A stretch of 37,468 nt of DNA from JBDKVA01 sp039679375 (GCA_039679375.1 JBDKVA010000153.1:1-37468), one strand, 5' to 3'. Positions 18,774-28,681 are shown, counted from the first letter of the stretch. A program made the numbers and translations. Notes: generated from the sequence alone by a model not told the origin.

Positions 18774-19577
18774 TTAAATAGTCGCAAGTTCAAAAGCATT
18801 TTCCATTAAATTAATTAATCGCTCAATAAATCTGGCAACAGGAGCTCCATCTATAATATCATGGTCAAATAAAAAGGATACGCTAAGATATTCACGTATC
18901 TCAATATTATCACCTGCCACGCCCGGTTTTTTAGTTATTCCTCCAAGTGCAAAATGTAGTGGTAATGGACTTATAGGCATAATCCATCCTCGAAAATTAC
19001 CCATCATTCCAATAGAACTTATCCCTACCGTTCCAGCGTTTTTCTTAATAAAAAACGGATCTCTCATTATTTTGTATCGTATAATCTTCCTGAGAAATTT
19101 AGGAATTGTCTGATATAATTTTAACCAGAGAGCACTTTCTCCAATAACCATAGCATTGTTTTCTGCTTGCGAAATTTGAGCAGCTCGGATTTCATTGTTT
19201 ATCTCCATTAGACTCTTTTCATTTACTCTCCGAATAACATATGGCAAAGGGATTCTCTCCCCATTTTGTGTTTTTTCAACCGTAATAAGAATATCCACAT
19301 CATCAAAGATTATCACTTTCTTCTTCCCTTTTCTAAGTGCATGGATTTGTTTATTCTCATTTACTGCCTGACTGATACATTTAGCTACCCATCCCGTAAA
19401 AGATATTCTATTCCCAGTCTTCTCTTTATATTTATGGATATAATCACGAGCCAAAGTTACATCAATATCAACCGACCCTTGGATGTGATGTTTTAATAAT
19501 CCCATTTCTACCACGTCAATAACCATCTCTCTGCTTTTAGGAAACTGCCTTTCAGTATACTTTCCTGTCAAGTCCAT
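18774..19577 (-). CDS. Stand-alone 2-oxoacid dehydrogenase acyltransferase (E2) catalytic-domain protein
   Basis: A 267-residue protein matching only the catalytic core of E2 acyltransferases, which share a fold with chloramphenicol acetyltransferase. The active-site motif is FDHDIIDGAPVARF, with His239 and Asp243 in the DHxxxDG pattern; GTVGISSIG at 182-190 and LHFALGGI at 208-215 are also typical. No lipoyl domain, no E3-binding domain, and no E1 or E3 gene nearby, so it is not a standard pyruvate-type complex subunit. Free-standing cores of this kind occur in Clostridia and their substrates are not settled. GGGGGA lies about 7 bases before the ATG. It is convergent with the AraC gene and divergent from the C39/RCC1 gene. 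Confidence 0.85.
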   Translation of the reverse strand: MDLTGKYTERQFPKSREMVIDVVEMGLLKHHIQGSVDIDVTLARDYIHKYKEKTGNRISFTGWVAKCISQAVNENKQIHALRKGKKKVIIFDDVDILITVEKTQNGERIPLPYVIRRVNEKSLMEINNEIRAAQISQAENNAMVIGESALWLKLYQTIPKFLRKIIRYKIMRDPFFIKKNAGTVGISSIGMMGNFRGWIMPISPLPLHFALGGITKKPGVAGDNIEIREYLSVSFLFDHDIIDGAPVARFIERLINLMENAFELATI

Positions 19578-19873
19578 TATAGTTCCCCCAATACTTTGCT
19601 TAAAAACTTTTCTCCATAATCATACAAATTGAATAATAATATTGTACTATAATATGTTTTTTATAAATAGCCTATAAGATTAATATTTAGCTCTTACCTA
19701 TACCCTTTTTCAAAATGTATTTATCATAAAAAAGAGGATTCTGGAATTTACCATAGAAGAATACTATTATATAAATTTTACTAAAAAATCTACTTCTGAT
19801 AAAATGATATAAGTTGCAAAAATAATTTTTACCGGTAATAATTAAATTTTTACAATAAATTTGGAGGAAGAAT
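19578..19873. other. AT-rich divergent intergenic region
   Basis: About 296 very AT-rich bases between the acyltransferase gene (minus) and the C39/RCC1 gene (plus). Several short TA-rich inverted stretches occur, for example around 19630-19655, and the palindrome TTACCGGTAA lies near 19829-19838. I see no gene, and no promoter pair with convincing -35 and -10 boxes. Confidence 0.5.
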
Positions 19874-22609
19874 ATGAATAAGAAAATCATAGCCTTTCTA
19901 GCATTAATTCTGCTGACGTCTCTTTTATGCAGTACTGGTATTGATAATACTGTGTATGCTGCAAATTCACTTAGCGTTCCCTTCATATCTCAGGTTCCAC
20001 CTGGTGATTGGAGCCATACAAAAAATTGCGGGCAAACATGTTGTGTGATGGTTGAAGCTTATTATAAAGGAATAAGCCCTACAATCGATCGAATTAAGTC
20101 TGTTGATGATTGGCTTTTCAACAGTTCATATAAATCGCCGATAAACAATTATAATGGGTCATCTACTGATGTTTATAAAATACAAAGCATACTGAAAAAT
20201 ATGATGGGATTTCAGAATGCCGCCATCTATAGCAATCAAACAACTCAGGATATAAAAAACTTTATAGATGCAGGAAATCCAGTAATAGTACACGTATCAA
20301 GAGTATACCAGGGAAGCATTCTCAGCCATTTTGCTCTTGTAAAAGGATACGACGATGCATATATTTACTTAAATGATCCAGGTAGAAATAAATCTATAGG
20401 TCCAACTGCAAAATACACTTATTCAGACTTCAATAATATATGGCAGTCAGGTAAAAGACTGGTCGTTGTTAATAATGAATCAACCAAAACTGCAAGTCCC
20501 ACGCCCATGCCCACTCCAACACCAATAACAACACCAGCCACCCCTTCGCCGCAGTTAAAGGAAACTCCGTCTATAAGAGTTAACCCTATATCCGTAACCA
20601 ACCCGACATCTTATTATATTACATCAGATGGCAGTCTTTATGGGACTGGTGACAATTTCCGAGGTGAACTGGGCGGCGCAACCAGTACCTTACGAAATTC
20701 TACACCTGTAAAAATACTTTCAAAAGCCGTTTGTGTGGAGTCTAATCTTAATAATTGCTATGCCATATTGCAAAATGGTGATCTGTATTTTTGGGGAACA
20801 ACCACAACATTTGATGGAAATAATTTTGGTGAAGGAGAAAAAATCAAGCCAAAAAAAATTATGTCCGGTGTTTGGTGGATAGCGGAATGTGGCATCAGTG
20901 CACTGGCAATTGATTACAACTATAACTTGTATTATATTGACCCCGTAAAATTAACTCCAAAATATGTCGCAAGTGATGTAAAGAGCGCAACAGTAATGGA
21001 TGGGTTACCTATTATAGTTAAAACGGACGGTACCGTTTGGAACTGGAGTGAAGATCCCGACATTACGTATTTTAGCGGTCTTGCTCCCGGAAACCATTCA
21101 AAGCCTGAGCAGATTATGTCCGATGTTGTTTCGATCGTAAGTGACTTTGGGCACTGTCTTGCGCTGAAAAATGACAGCAGTTTGTGGGCTTGGGGCGATG
21201 ATTCATATGGACAGCTTGGATTGGACAGGACAGAATACCAGACGACTTATTCCGAAAATGAACAGACAGAAAACAAAGCCTTTGCTGCAAAAGTCATGGA
21301 TGACGTTAAAACAATGGGGACCTGCGATTATGGCTCTTATGCCATAAAAAATGATGGCAGCCTGTGGGTTTGGGGATTGCGTTGTTATGATAACGAAGCA
21401 ACACCGGGAATCCCTCAGGGGTATGCGCCATACAAGGTACTTGACGATGTTGCGTATGCTGATGCAGATGGCAGTACTATGATTGCCGTTAAAAAGGATG
21501 GATCCTATTGGGCTTGGGGTGATAATACTTTTGGACAATTGGGAATCGGACATTTTGGTTATGTAGAGAATCCCACCATCGTGCTCGAAGATGTCATGGA
21601 TTTTTCAGCAACGGATGATTATGCTTTGGCAGTTAAAAAGGATGGCAGTGTATGGGCTTGGGGAATGATGGCCAGTGAAAAGGATAATATGTATGATGAC
21701 TTGAAAATCGGAGTTTTCTCAAATAAACCAGTTAAGTTTTTCGATAATGCAAAAGCTGTAGCAGCAGCCCGGCATCACAACCTTATCTTAGATAAAAGCG
21801 GATCAGTCTGGGCATGTGGCGATAACAAATATGGGAAGCTCGGGGATGGTACAACCAATTACGCTCCCAAGCCTATTAAAGTAATGGATCATGTTTCTGC
21901 AATAAGTGCTAATTTTGATGTTTCGACAGTACTTAAAAATGATGGCACACTTTGGGCATGGGGAAATATAGATATCGGAGAAAATTTCAATAATGAGGAG
22001 GTACCGGTTCCTGCCATGCAAGTCGGCAATAATGTATCATCCTTTACAACCAATGGCAGTTGGATCTATGCAGGTAAAGATGGAAGACTGCATAAAGATT
22101 ATGCTTTTAGTATAGGAGATGACGATAAAATAGAAAAAGATACCCTCACAGATGAGAATGGCGCCACTATACAAATTCCTATATCTATACCAATAAATGT
22201 TGTTCAGATTTTAGAAGGGTCCTCTCAATATAGCTATACTTTTTTATTAACAGCAGATGGAAAACTCCTGAAACAAGAATGGACCCCTAAAGGCAGCATT
22301 TTTAAAAAGGTAATGGATGATGTGAAATGTATGTCGTATTCCGGCAGTAAGATGCTAAACCTTAATGAAGAGGTTATCTACCTATATGTCCTCAAATCTA
22401 ACGGTAAATTGATTAACACTGAAACAAATACCACAGTGCTTACTGATATTGCAAAAATAAGCTGCAGTAATGTTATACAGGGTATGGCTCTAAGTAAAGA
22501 TGGTAAATTGTATGCATGGGGAAATAATGAATATGGGCAGGTAGGAAACGGAACGCAGGGGACATATCCATACCCGAAACAATTCCGCACCGGCATTATG
22601 ACCCGGTAA
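19874..22609 (+). CDS. Secreted C39-like cysteine peptidase fused to RCC1-type beta-propeller repeats
   Basis: A 911-residue exported protein. The signal peptide ends near residue 30 (VYAAN). Residues 33-200 form a C39-like papain-fold domain with NCGQTCC (Cys52), SHFALVKGYD (His152) and LNDPG (Asp168), the expected Cys-His-Asp set. A Pro/Thr linker (about 205-230) leads to about 14 RCC1-like repeats of the form KxDGSxWAWGDNxxGQLG, enough for two seven-bladed propellers; some blades are degenerate. GGAGG lies 8 bases before the ATG. No bacteriocin ABC exporter is fused or adjacent, so this is not the usual C39 bacteriocin-processing arrangement; it looks like an extracellular peptidase with a large binding scaffold. 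A 217-base gap and a hairpin separate it from the HD/STAND operon, so a shared function is not shown. Fold confident, target unknown. Confidence 0.85.
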   Translation: MNKKIIAFLALILLTSLLCSTGIDNTVYAANSLSVPFISQVPPGDWSHTKNCGQTCCVMVEAYYKGISPTIDRIKSVDDWLFNSSYKSPINNYNGSSTDVYKIQSILKNMMGFQNAAIYSNQTTQDIKNFIDAGNPVIVHVSRVYQGSILSHFALVKGYDDAYIYLNDPGRNKSIGPTAKYTYSDFNNIWQSGKRLVVVNNESTKTASPTPMPTPTPITTPATPSPQLKETPSIRVNPISVTNPTSYYITSDGSLYGTGDNFRGELGGATSTLRNSTPVKILSKAVCVESNLNNCYAILQNGDLYFWGTTTTFDGNNFGEGEKIKPKKIMSGVWWIAECGISALAIDYNYNLYYIDPVKLTPKYVASDVKSATVMDGLPIIVKTDGTVWNWSEDPDITYFSGLAPGNHSKPEQIMSDVVSIVSDFGHCLALKNDSSLWAWGDDSYGQLGLDRTEYQTTYSENEQTENKAFAAKVMDDVKTMGTCDYGSYAIKNDGSLWVWGLRCYDNEATPGIPQGYAPYKVLDDVAYADADGSTMIAVKKDGSYWAWGDNTFGQLGIGHFGYVENPTIVLEDVMDFSATDDYALAVKKDGSVWAWGMMASEKDNMYDDLKIGVFSNKPVKFFDNAKAVAAARHHNLILDKSGSVWACGDNKYGKLGDGTTNYAPKPIKVMDHVSAISANFDVSTVLKNDGTLWAWGNIDIGENFNNEEVPVPAMQVGNNVSSFTTNGSWIYAGKDGRLHKDYAFSIGDDDKIEKDTLTDENGATIQIPISIPINVVQILEGSSQYSYTFLLTADGKLLKQEWTPKGSIFKKVMDDVKCMSYSGSKMLNLNEEVIYLYVLKSNGKLINTETNTTVLTDIAKISCSNVIQGMALSKDGKLYAWGNNEYGQVGNGTQGTYPYPKQFRTGIMTR

Positions 22610-22695
22610 TCTGCTGATGATTATGGATTGAGGGAGCATACCTCTGCCGCCATAGGCAAATGTTTATGTTTTAAGCTGAATAATTTTACAACCAA

Positions 22696-22713
22696 TGTGG
22701 GCTACCGCCCACA
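22696..22713 (+). promoter_or_regulatory. Perfect hairpin in the leader of the HD/STAND operon
   Basis: TGTGGGC at 22696-22702 pairs perfectly with GCCCACA at 22707-22713 across a 4-base loop. It sits between the end of the C39/RCC1 gene and the HD gene. No T-run follows, so it is not a standard terminator. A second weaker stem pairs TTATTGC near 22764 with GCAATAA near 22779, and a TATAAT lies at 22797-22802 without a good -35. The region probably holds the operon's promoter and leader. Confidence 0.4.
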
Positions 22714-22826
22714 ACCCAACGAATGTACTTATTGCCGCGAATGTGAACTATTTTCTTGCTTTTTATTGCAATTTCGCAGCAATAAGTTACAAGAAATATA
22801 ATGCAGGTATATGTCGGAAGGATAGA

Positions 22827-24596
22827 ATGAAAGGTTGGCGTGGTATGAATAATTTACAAATATATGTAAATGATTTTTTCAACAAGCTGGAAGTTTTTGA
22901 GGATGTCTCAAGAGGACACTGTTATAAGACATTTATGCGCCAGGCGGTTCTTGAGTTTCTTGAAAACGAAACAAAGGAATCCGCTTTTGCTGTATATGAA
23001 GCCTTTTTTGACAGCTATCGAATCACCCTGGAGGGTGAAAGCAATCCGTTTATCGACCTGCTTGACATACTGCGCAGCTACGAGGAAAACGCCGCAACAC
23101 TCATTGAAAAACAGAGGGATCATTACATCCACTCCGTAAATGTTTTCGTACTGGGTTTGTGCATTTATTCGCAAAACTGCAACTTTCGTGCAGCATTTAA
23201 TGCTGCAATAATGGATAAAGCGGATTATCCATATTCATATGACACGAAGCATGAGGAATTTTTCTATCGCTGGGGGATCGCATCCATGTTTCACGATCTC
23301 GGTTATCCGATAGAGATTATCGGCAGGCAAATCAGCAAATATATTGACTTTGCAACTGAAATAGACAGTGGTGCCAAGATGAAATCTCATCTGGAATTTG
23401 ACAATTTTGAAGCGCTGAATTCTATTGCAGAGGTAATTCCTAAACGTGAGTTTACTAAAACCTATTATGAAAAATATGAAAGCTGCGTTTATGTCGATCT
23501 GCTAAAGCCTATCGATCTGCTTGCCCATAAGCTGCATATTTCGCTGGGCGTGAACTTAAAGGATGTTAAAGCGGCGCTTGACAGCTTCGTGGGCGTTATG
23601 GCAAAAAGCGGTTTTATCGATCATGGATATTATAGCGCCATTATTGTGCTGAAATGGTATGGCTTCCTTATTCAGAGTTGCAAGTATAAGCCGGAGTATT
23701 TCTTCTGCCCCGTTTTGGACAGCGCAAGCGCTATACTGTTGCATAACTATTATAAAAATGCGATCATGAAGCCGCCCTTTAACAAAAGCAGTCTTTCTCC
23801 CAAGGATCATCCCATAGCCTACCTGCTCATACTTTGTGATGAGCTGCAGGAATGGAACCGTGAGGCTTATGGCATTCTTGACAAAAAGCGTACACATGCC
23901 GCAGAAGCGTCGATCGTGATTAGCGATAAGCGCATTAATGTGACCTACATAGCAAGAAAGGGTACGCTGCCTGCGCAATTTTCTGCTGAAAAGGAAAGCT
24001 TATTCCGCAAGCTGCTTGATATGGATGCGGTATTCACCGGCGGTTTCTCTGTGGGTTGTGAGACGCTGGACAGACTGACTGTATTGTCAAGCGGTATAAA
24101 GCAGGACAATGCCATCGTGCCCCGTCCGCTGCTTGATAACCTTGAAAAGCTGGCGATCGCCATACATGAGCTTTTTAATAAAAAGCAGCTTGAACGCCAC
24201 CCAAATAAGCCGCTTTCATACCCCCGTTTCGCCGATCTGCCCGACACGCTGAAATATTCGAATCTGCGCCAGGCTCGAAGTATTGCGGATAAACTTGACA
24301 TCATGGGCTGGGAAATGCGTCCGCAAGGCAGCGAAGGCGAAGTTGTAGCAGAGATACACGAAGATGCCGTTGAAGCGCTGGCAATATTCGAGCACAACGA
24401 ATGGGTACGTGAACGGGCAGGCTCCGGTTGGGTGTATGGCGAGGTAAAGGATGCCGAAAAGAAAATAAGCCCATATATCGTGCCTTATGATGAGCTGGCA
24501 GAGGAAATCAAAGAGCTCGACCGCGATACGATCAGAAACATACCCGTACTTCTTGGCATGATAGGTATGAGTATATATAGAAGGCAAGCTGTTTAA
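22827..24596 (+). CDS. HD-domain putative metal-dependent phosphohydrolase, partner of STAND protein
   Basis: A 589-residue protein from the chosen ATG; GGAAGG precedes it by 6 bases, while the 44 codons further upstream are hydrophobic noise over a hairpin. The first 350 residues carry an ordered set of metal-ligand candidates: H99/H102 (DHYIHSVNVF), H156-D157 (SMFHDLGYP), H266 (FIDHGYYSA), H306 (LLHNYYK) and D338 (ILCDELQEW). This H-HD-H-H-D order is that of HD hydrolases with two metals, such as HD-GYP and related cyclic-nucleotide or alarmone phosphodiesterases. No GYP motif, sensor domain or membrane segment is present, and residues 400-589 are unrecognised. The gene ends 38 bases before the STAND gene start on the same strand, so the two form an operon. 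A nucleotide or cyclic-nucleotide hydrolase gated by or acting with the STAND protein is inference. Confidence 0.75.
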   Translation: MKGWRGMNNLQIYVNDFFNKLEVFEDVSRGHCYKTFMRQAVLEFLENETKESAFAVYEAFFDSYRITLEGESNPFIDLLDILRSYEENAATLIEKQRDHYIHSVNVFVLGLCIYSQNCNFRAAFNAAIMDKADYPYSYDTKHEEFFYRWGIASMFHDLGYPIEIIGRQISKYIDFATEIDSGAKMKSHLEFDNFEALNSIAEVIPKREFTKTYYEKYESCVYVDLLKPIDLLAHKLHISLGVNLKDVKAALDSFVGVMAKSGFIDHGYYSAIIVLKWYGFLIQSCKYKPEYFFCPVLDSASAILLHNYYKNAIMKPPFNKSSLSPKDHPIAYLLILCDELQEWNREAYGILDKKRTHAAEASIVISDKRINVTYIARKGTLPAQFSAEKESLFRKLLDMDAVFTGGFSVGCETLDRLTVLSSGIKQDNAIVPRPLLDNLEKLAIAIHELFNKKQLERHPNKPLSYPRFADLPDTLKYSNLRQARSIADKLDIMGWEMRPQGSEGEVVAEIHEDAVEALAIFEHNEWVRERAGSGWVYGEVKDAEKKISPYIVPYDELAEEIKELDRDTIRNIPVLLGMIGMSIYRRQAV

Positions 24597-24634
24597 CTTT
24601 ATACAAAAATTTTGTTATGAGGAGAGGCATTGTC

Positions 24635-27600
24635 ATGCAGTGGGAAAATGTCTATATTTTTATCAGCTCAACATTCAACGATATGCACGCAGAGCGTGAT
24701 TATCTGGTAAAAAGCGTATTCCCTGAACTTTACGAGTGGTGTGAGGCGCGAAAGCTGCGCCTTGTTGATATTGACCTCCGCTGGGGCGTTACCGGCGCAG
24801 AATCCGAGGCAAAAAATACGGTTCTTGCCTGCCTGAAAAATATAGATGCGTGCCGCCCGTTTTTCCTCTGCTTTTTAGGGCAGCGGCGAGGATGGGTGCC
24901 AAAGCAGGATGATATAGGGGAGACAACTATTTCGGGTTATCCGGGCCTTGAGCCGTACGTTGGGAAAAGCTCGGTTACCGAAATGGAAATTGAGCACGCG
25001 TTGCTATCGCCTATGCGCCGCATGGTGGATGGCAAGGGGGAAACGCCTCTTCCGGTAGACCATGCGTTATTTTTCTTCCGTAATGACAATTTTACCGGTA
25101 ATCTAACCGATGCACAAAAGGAAATATATACAAACGCCGCAGAGCACGATTCGGTCAAAACCGACCATGAGCTGGAAAGCTTTAAAGATAGAGTGCGGCA
25201 ATATGGAAGTAATGTTACCTGCTATGACTGCCGTTTTGATAAAAGCATCGTTACAACCGAACTGCTTACCGAGGGCGCTGATGCGTCACAGGGGCGGCTT
25301 GTAGATTATACGGCGGGTGGGAGGCCTCTGAAAGATGTCATTATAGATGGGCTGAAAGCAGAGATTGAGAAAGAATTCCCCGCACACGCCGCAGCAGCTG
25401 CACGGACAGCGCTGGAAGCCGATTTGGAGCAACAGGCGCAGTTTATGCAGCAAAGTGCCGAAGGCTTTATTCTCAGGGATGGAGATTTCGATGAACTGGA
25501 TGGGTATCTGAATGACAGATCTCCGAAGTACTTCTTGCTGACCGCTCCTGCAGGCAGCGGCAAAACCATGCTGCTTGCTAATTATACCAGCCGCCTGGCC
25601 TGGGCAGGTCATCATGTTTACACAAGATTCTGCGGTGCATCGGACATGAGTTGTGATGCCTTAAGCCTCTGGAAAAGCATTTTTGACGAGGCAGGCGTCG
25701 AATGCCCGTCATCTCCGGACATGCTAAAAACAGAGCTTGGGAAAGTACTTGAAGCTGTTGCAAAGAAGGGCGCATGTGTAATAATCATCGATGCTGTCAA
25801 TCAGATTCCGGATGGAATGGAAATGCTTCGATGGCTTCCTTACAATACACCGGAAGGTTTGAAAATGATTATAAGCTTTGCTGAAGATGAAAGCGTGGGC
25901 GGTCTGAAGAATCAGCTTTGGTGGGGCAACTCATTCACGCTGTGCAACCTGCGCCCGTTTAGGGATATGAGAGATAAGCGCAGCCTCATCGGCACTTATC
26001 TGGAAAAATATCTTAAAAGTCTTGATGATGGGTATATAGATGCCATATGTAAACTGCCTGCATCGGAAAACGCCCTATATCTTAAAGTAGTTCTTTCCGA
26101 GCTGCGCGTATTCGGCGCGTTCAAGCAGATCGAGGATGAGATCAAACGCTTTGGTAACAGCCCTAAGGAAGCCTTTGACAGTGTTCTTGCACGTCTGGAA
26201 AATGATGCTGCATATACTGCGATCGAGCCAAAAAAAGCGGTTCCTTTCCTGTTTGGACTTCTTTGCTGTTCTCGAAAGGGACTAAGTGAAAACGAGCTTG
26301 CCTTTTGTTTCAGGCAGGAATTTCCCCACATATCCGACATTGAAATCCGCAGTACGACCCGCTTATATTTGCGCCAGCTGCGTCCGTTTCTGGTGCGGCG
26401 GGATGGAAGGACGGATTTCCTGTACGAAAGCTTTACGCAGGCGGCCATAGAACGGTATGCCGACCATGCGTTGCAGTTTCATGACATCCTTGCCAAATGT
26501 TTCAGAAGTTTTTCCGATCCCAATTCCAACTCCCGCTTCGAAGGAGAAAATGCCAGAGCCTTTGCAGAACTATCTTATCATATTCACTGCGCGGGCAAGG
26601 ATGACATCCTGAAAAAGATGTTATTTAACTATAACTGGATATTCAATAAGTCCCGCCTTTGCGGTGTGGATACGTTGATCAGGGATTATGACTATGCGGG
26701 CGGCGGCAATGCAGAGAATGGCCTGAGCAAAATCAGGGGATTTCTTGCACTTTCGGCGCATGTGCTGCGTAATAACGCGAAAGACCTTGCTACGCAGCTT
26801 TTTGCAAGGATGCAGAAAATCAATGATGATGGAGTATCAACACTTTTGATGCAGGCGGATAAAGAAATGAATTCTGTTTGGTTGAAGCCCGCCGAATCCT
26901 ACCTCCCTTCACCGGACAGCAAGCTTGTTAAAACGTTCCCGATGCCCGCCGAAGTACATGCTCTGGAAGTGTATGAGAATTTCCTTTTTACAGGCTGCGA
27001 AAAATATCGTTCCAGCGGTCTTCACGTATGGGATATCGATACCGGTAAATACCTTTATACCTTGCAGAGCGACGCTACCGTAACCTCTCTGACGCTTGAC
27101 GGGAACCTGCTGTATGCCGGTTCAGCGGACAAAACTGTCCGGGTATGGGACGTAAAAACAGGGATGTACCGCTTTAAGTATGAAGGATTGATTTCGGATG
27201 CTTCCAATATAATACCCATTCTTGTACATGAGCACGACTTTTACTCATATACATGGGGTAATAGAACTGACGCAAAAAAACCGGAAACCGTCATAATGTC
27301 CTGCGTAAATGGCAGAATGAAATTCTTTGACAGGTGCGAAAGATTTGGCATGTACTATTCGCTTGCCGCTGACGGTGACCGATTGTTCAGCAGACTTGAC
27401 ACAAAAATATGCGAATGGGATATCAAAAACGGATGCTTCCTGCGAGAGTGGGGTGAGCATAACGACAGTATTTCAGAACTTTTGGCATATGATCATAAAT
27501 TGATTACAACCGCCGGCGACAACAAGATCAGGGTATGGGATATCAAACGGAGAAAATGCATCATGACGCTAAAAGGGCACAGCGATAGAATAAGTGCTAT

Positions 27601-28681
27601 TAAAATGATAGGTGGCAGGCTTGTTTCCGGTGATAAATGCGGGAACATCATAATATGGAATCTTGAAACAGGGGAAAAATACGATATTATTAATACCGAT
27701 AACTCACCGGTCACATCCCTTTCGGAATATAAGGGTATGATTGTTTCCTCCAATAGAAGAGGATATGTTCACATCTGGAATCCTGAAGGCTGCGGGCATG
27801 CGGAAAATAGTGATGCACATACCGGTAATGTAACATGTTTGGCGGCACATGACGGAAAGCTGATATCAGCCTCTGCGGATAAAACTGTAAAAGTTTGGGA
27901 TTTGTCGTCCGGTAAATGCCTGAAGACTCTGTCAGACTTCAAATATCCGGTCAAAAGCCTGCTTATTTATGGTGGAAAGCTTCTCACCGCAGAAGGTGAC
28001 GAAACCATTTTCATGAAGAGAAAAAGCGTTATCAGGATATGGGATATGAAATCCGGTAAAAGCAAAAGGATCCTGAAGCAGTTGGAGGGTGAAGCCGAAG
28101 CCGCTGGAATCTGTGAGGACAGGCTGCTTGTTCGCCTGCGCAAGCAGGCGTGGGATTGCCGGACCGAGTGCTGGGATTTGAAAACAGGAAAACAGTGCGG
28201 CATACCGGGGGATGCGCTCAATGCCGAAGTTATTGCTCCCTCCGGTGACAGTCTGTATTTCACGCCTTCCGGTGAATTAACAAGGAGAAATATGAAGGCA
28301 GGCTCTTGTGACATCGTATGGAAGACAGATTCAAAGAACGTCACTGTAGAAGCTTTGCACATCTATGACAATTATGTTGCTTTCACGCTAAGCAACGGCT
28401 CCGTCTTTATCTGGAATCAGAAGGATGGCAGCCATGCCAGGGAATTGGGTAAGTTTCCAAAGAAAACATATGCATTGACAAACTGGCGTAAATATCTTGT
28501 TTCTGCAGATGCAGCAGGCGTCATACGGGTATGGGATCCCGAAAATGGCGAGTGCATTCTCCTGACAGACTGTGGGAAACGCTGCGGGGCTGTTCTTTGC
28601 GTGGGGGACGATTTATTTATCGGCTGTGAGGATGGAATGATCGTTCGGATGCGTATAAAAGACCCTTTGAATAAGTGTTAA
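24635..28681 (+). CDS. DUF4062-STAND NTPase-WD40 propeller protein
   Basis: A 1348-residue protein. An in-frame ATG 18 bases upstream overlaps the AGGAGAGG site, so the ATG at 24635 is the start. Residues 6-95 are a DUF4062 domain (VYIFISSTFNDMHAERDYLV, RLVDIDLRWGV), a TIR-like N-terminal module also found in animal TEP1, NWD1 and nephrocystin-3. A STAND/NACHT-like NTPase follows: Walker A APAGSGKT around 304-311, Walker B VIIIDAVNQ with D386, then helical and winged-helix parts to about 650. From about 765 to the end there are about 14 WD40-type blades (DKTVRVWDVKTG, DNKIRVWDIKRR, DKTVKVWDLSSG and others), probably two seven-bladed propellers. STAND proteins bind a trigger with their repeat region and oligomerise on ATP; many bacterial ones act in phage defence. 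With the HD gene it forms a two-gene unit; the trigger and output are not known. Confidence 0.85.
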   Translation: MQWENVYIFISSTFNDMHAERDYLVKSVFPELYEWCEARKLRLVDIDLRWGVTGAESEAKNTVLACLKNIDACRPFFLCFLGQRRGWVPKQDDIGETTISGYPGLEPYVGKSSVTEMEIEHALLSPMRRMVDGKGETPLPVDHALFFFRNDNFTGNLTDAQKEIYTNAAEHDSVKTDHELESFKDRVRQYGSNVTCYDCRFDKSIVTTELLTEGADASQGRLVDYTAGGRPLKDVIIDGLKAEIEKEFPAHAAAAARTALEADLEQQAQFMQQSAEGFILRDGDFDELDGYLNDRSPKYFLLTAPAGSGKTMLLANYTSRLAWAGHHVYTRFCGASDMSCDALSLWKSIFDEAGVECPSSPDMLKTELGKVLEAVAKKGACVIIIDAVNQIPDGMEMLRWLPYNTPEGLKMIISFAEDESVGGLKNQLWWGNSFTLCNLRPFRDMRDKRSLIGTYLEKYLKSLDDGYIDAICKLPASENALYLKVVLSELRVFGAFKQIEDEIKRFGNSPKEAFDSVLARLENDAAYTAIEPKKAVPFLFGLLCCSRKGLSENELAFCFRQEFPHISDIEIRSTTRLYLRQLRPFLVRRDGRTDFLYESFTQAAIERYADHALQFHDILAKCFRSFSDPNSNSRFEGENARAFAELSYHIHCAGKDDILKKMLFNYNWIFNKSRLCGVDTLIRDYDYAGGGNAENGLSKIRGFLALSAHVLRNNAKDLATQLFARMQKINDDGVSTLLMQADKEMNSVWLKPAESYLPSPDSKLVKTFPMPAEVHALEVYENFLFTGCEKYRSSGLHVWDIDTGKYLYTLQSDATVTSLTLDGNLLYAGSADKTVRVWDVKTGMYRFKYEGLISDASNIIPILVHEHDFYSYTWGNRTDAKKPETVIMSCVNGRMKFFDRCERFGMYYSLAADGDRLFSRLDTKICEWDIKNGCFLREWGEHNDSISELLAYDHKLITTAGDNKIRVWDIKRRKCIMTLKGHSDRISAIKMIGGRLVSGDKCGNIIIWNLETGEKYDIINTDNSPVTSLSEYKGMIVSSNRRGYVHIWNPEGCGHAENSDAHTGNVTCLAAHDGKLISASADKTVKVWDLSSGKCLKTLSDFKYPVKSLLIYGGKLLTAEGDETIFMKRKSVIRIWDMKSGKSKRILKQLEGEAEAAGICEDRLLVRLRKQAWDCRTECWDLKTGKQCGIPGDALNAEVIAPSGDSLYFTPSGELTRRNMKAGSCDIVWKTDSKNVTVEALHIYDNYVAFTLSNGSVFIWNQKDGSHARELGKFPKKTYALTNWRKYLVSADAAGVIRVWDPENGECILLTDCGKRCGAVLCVGDDLFIGCEDGMIVRMRIKDPLNKC

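Noticed and set aside
20600..22560. DNA repeats in the RCC1 and WD40 genes as possible CRISPR or tandem repeats
   Set aside because: Repetition is at protein level with diverged codons and varying spacing; there are no identical direct repeats.
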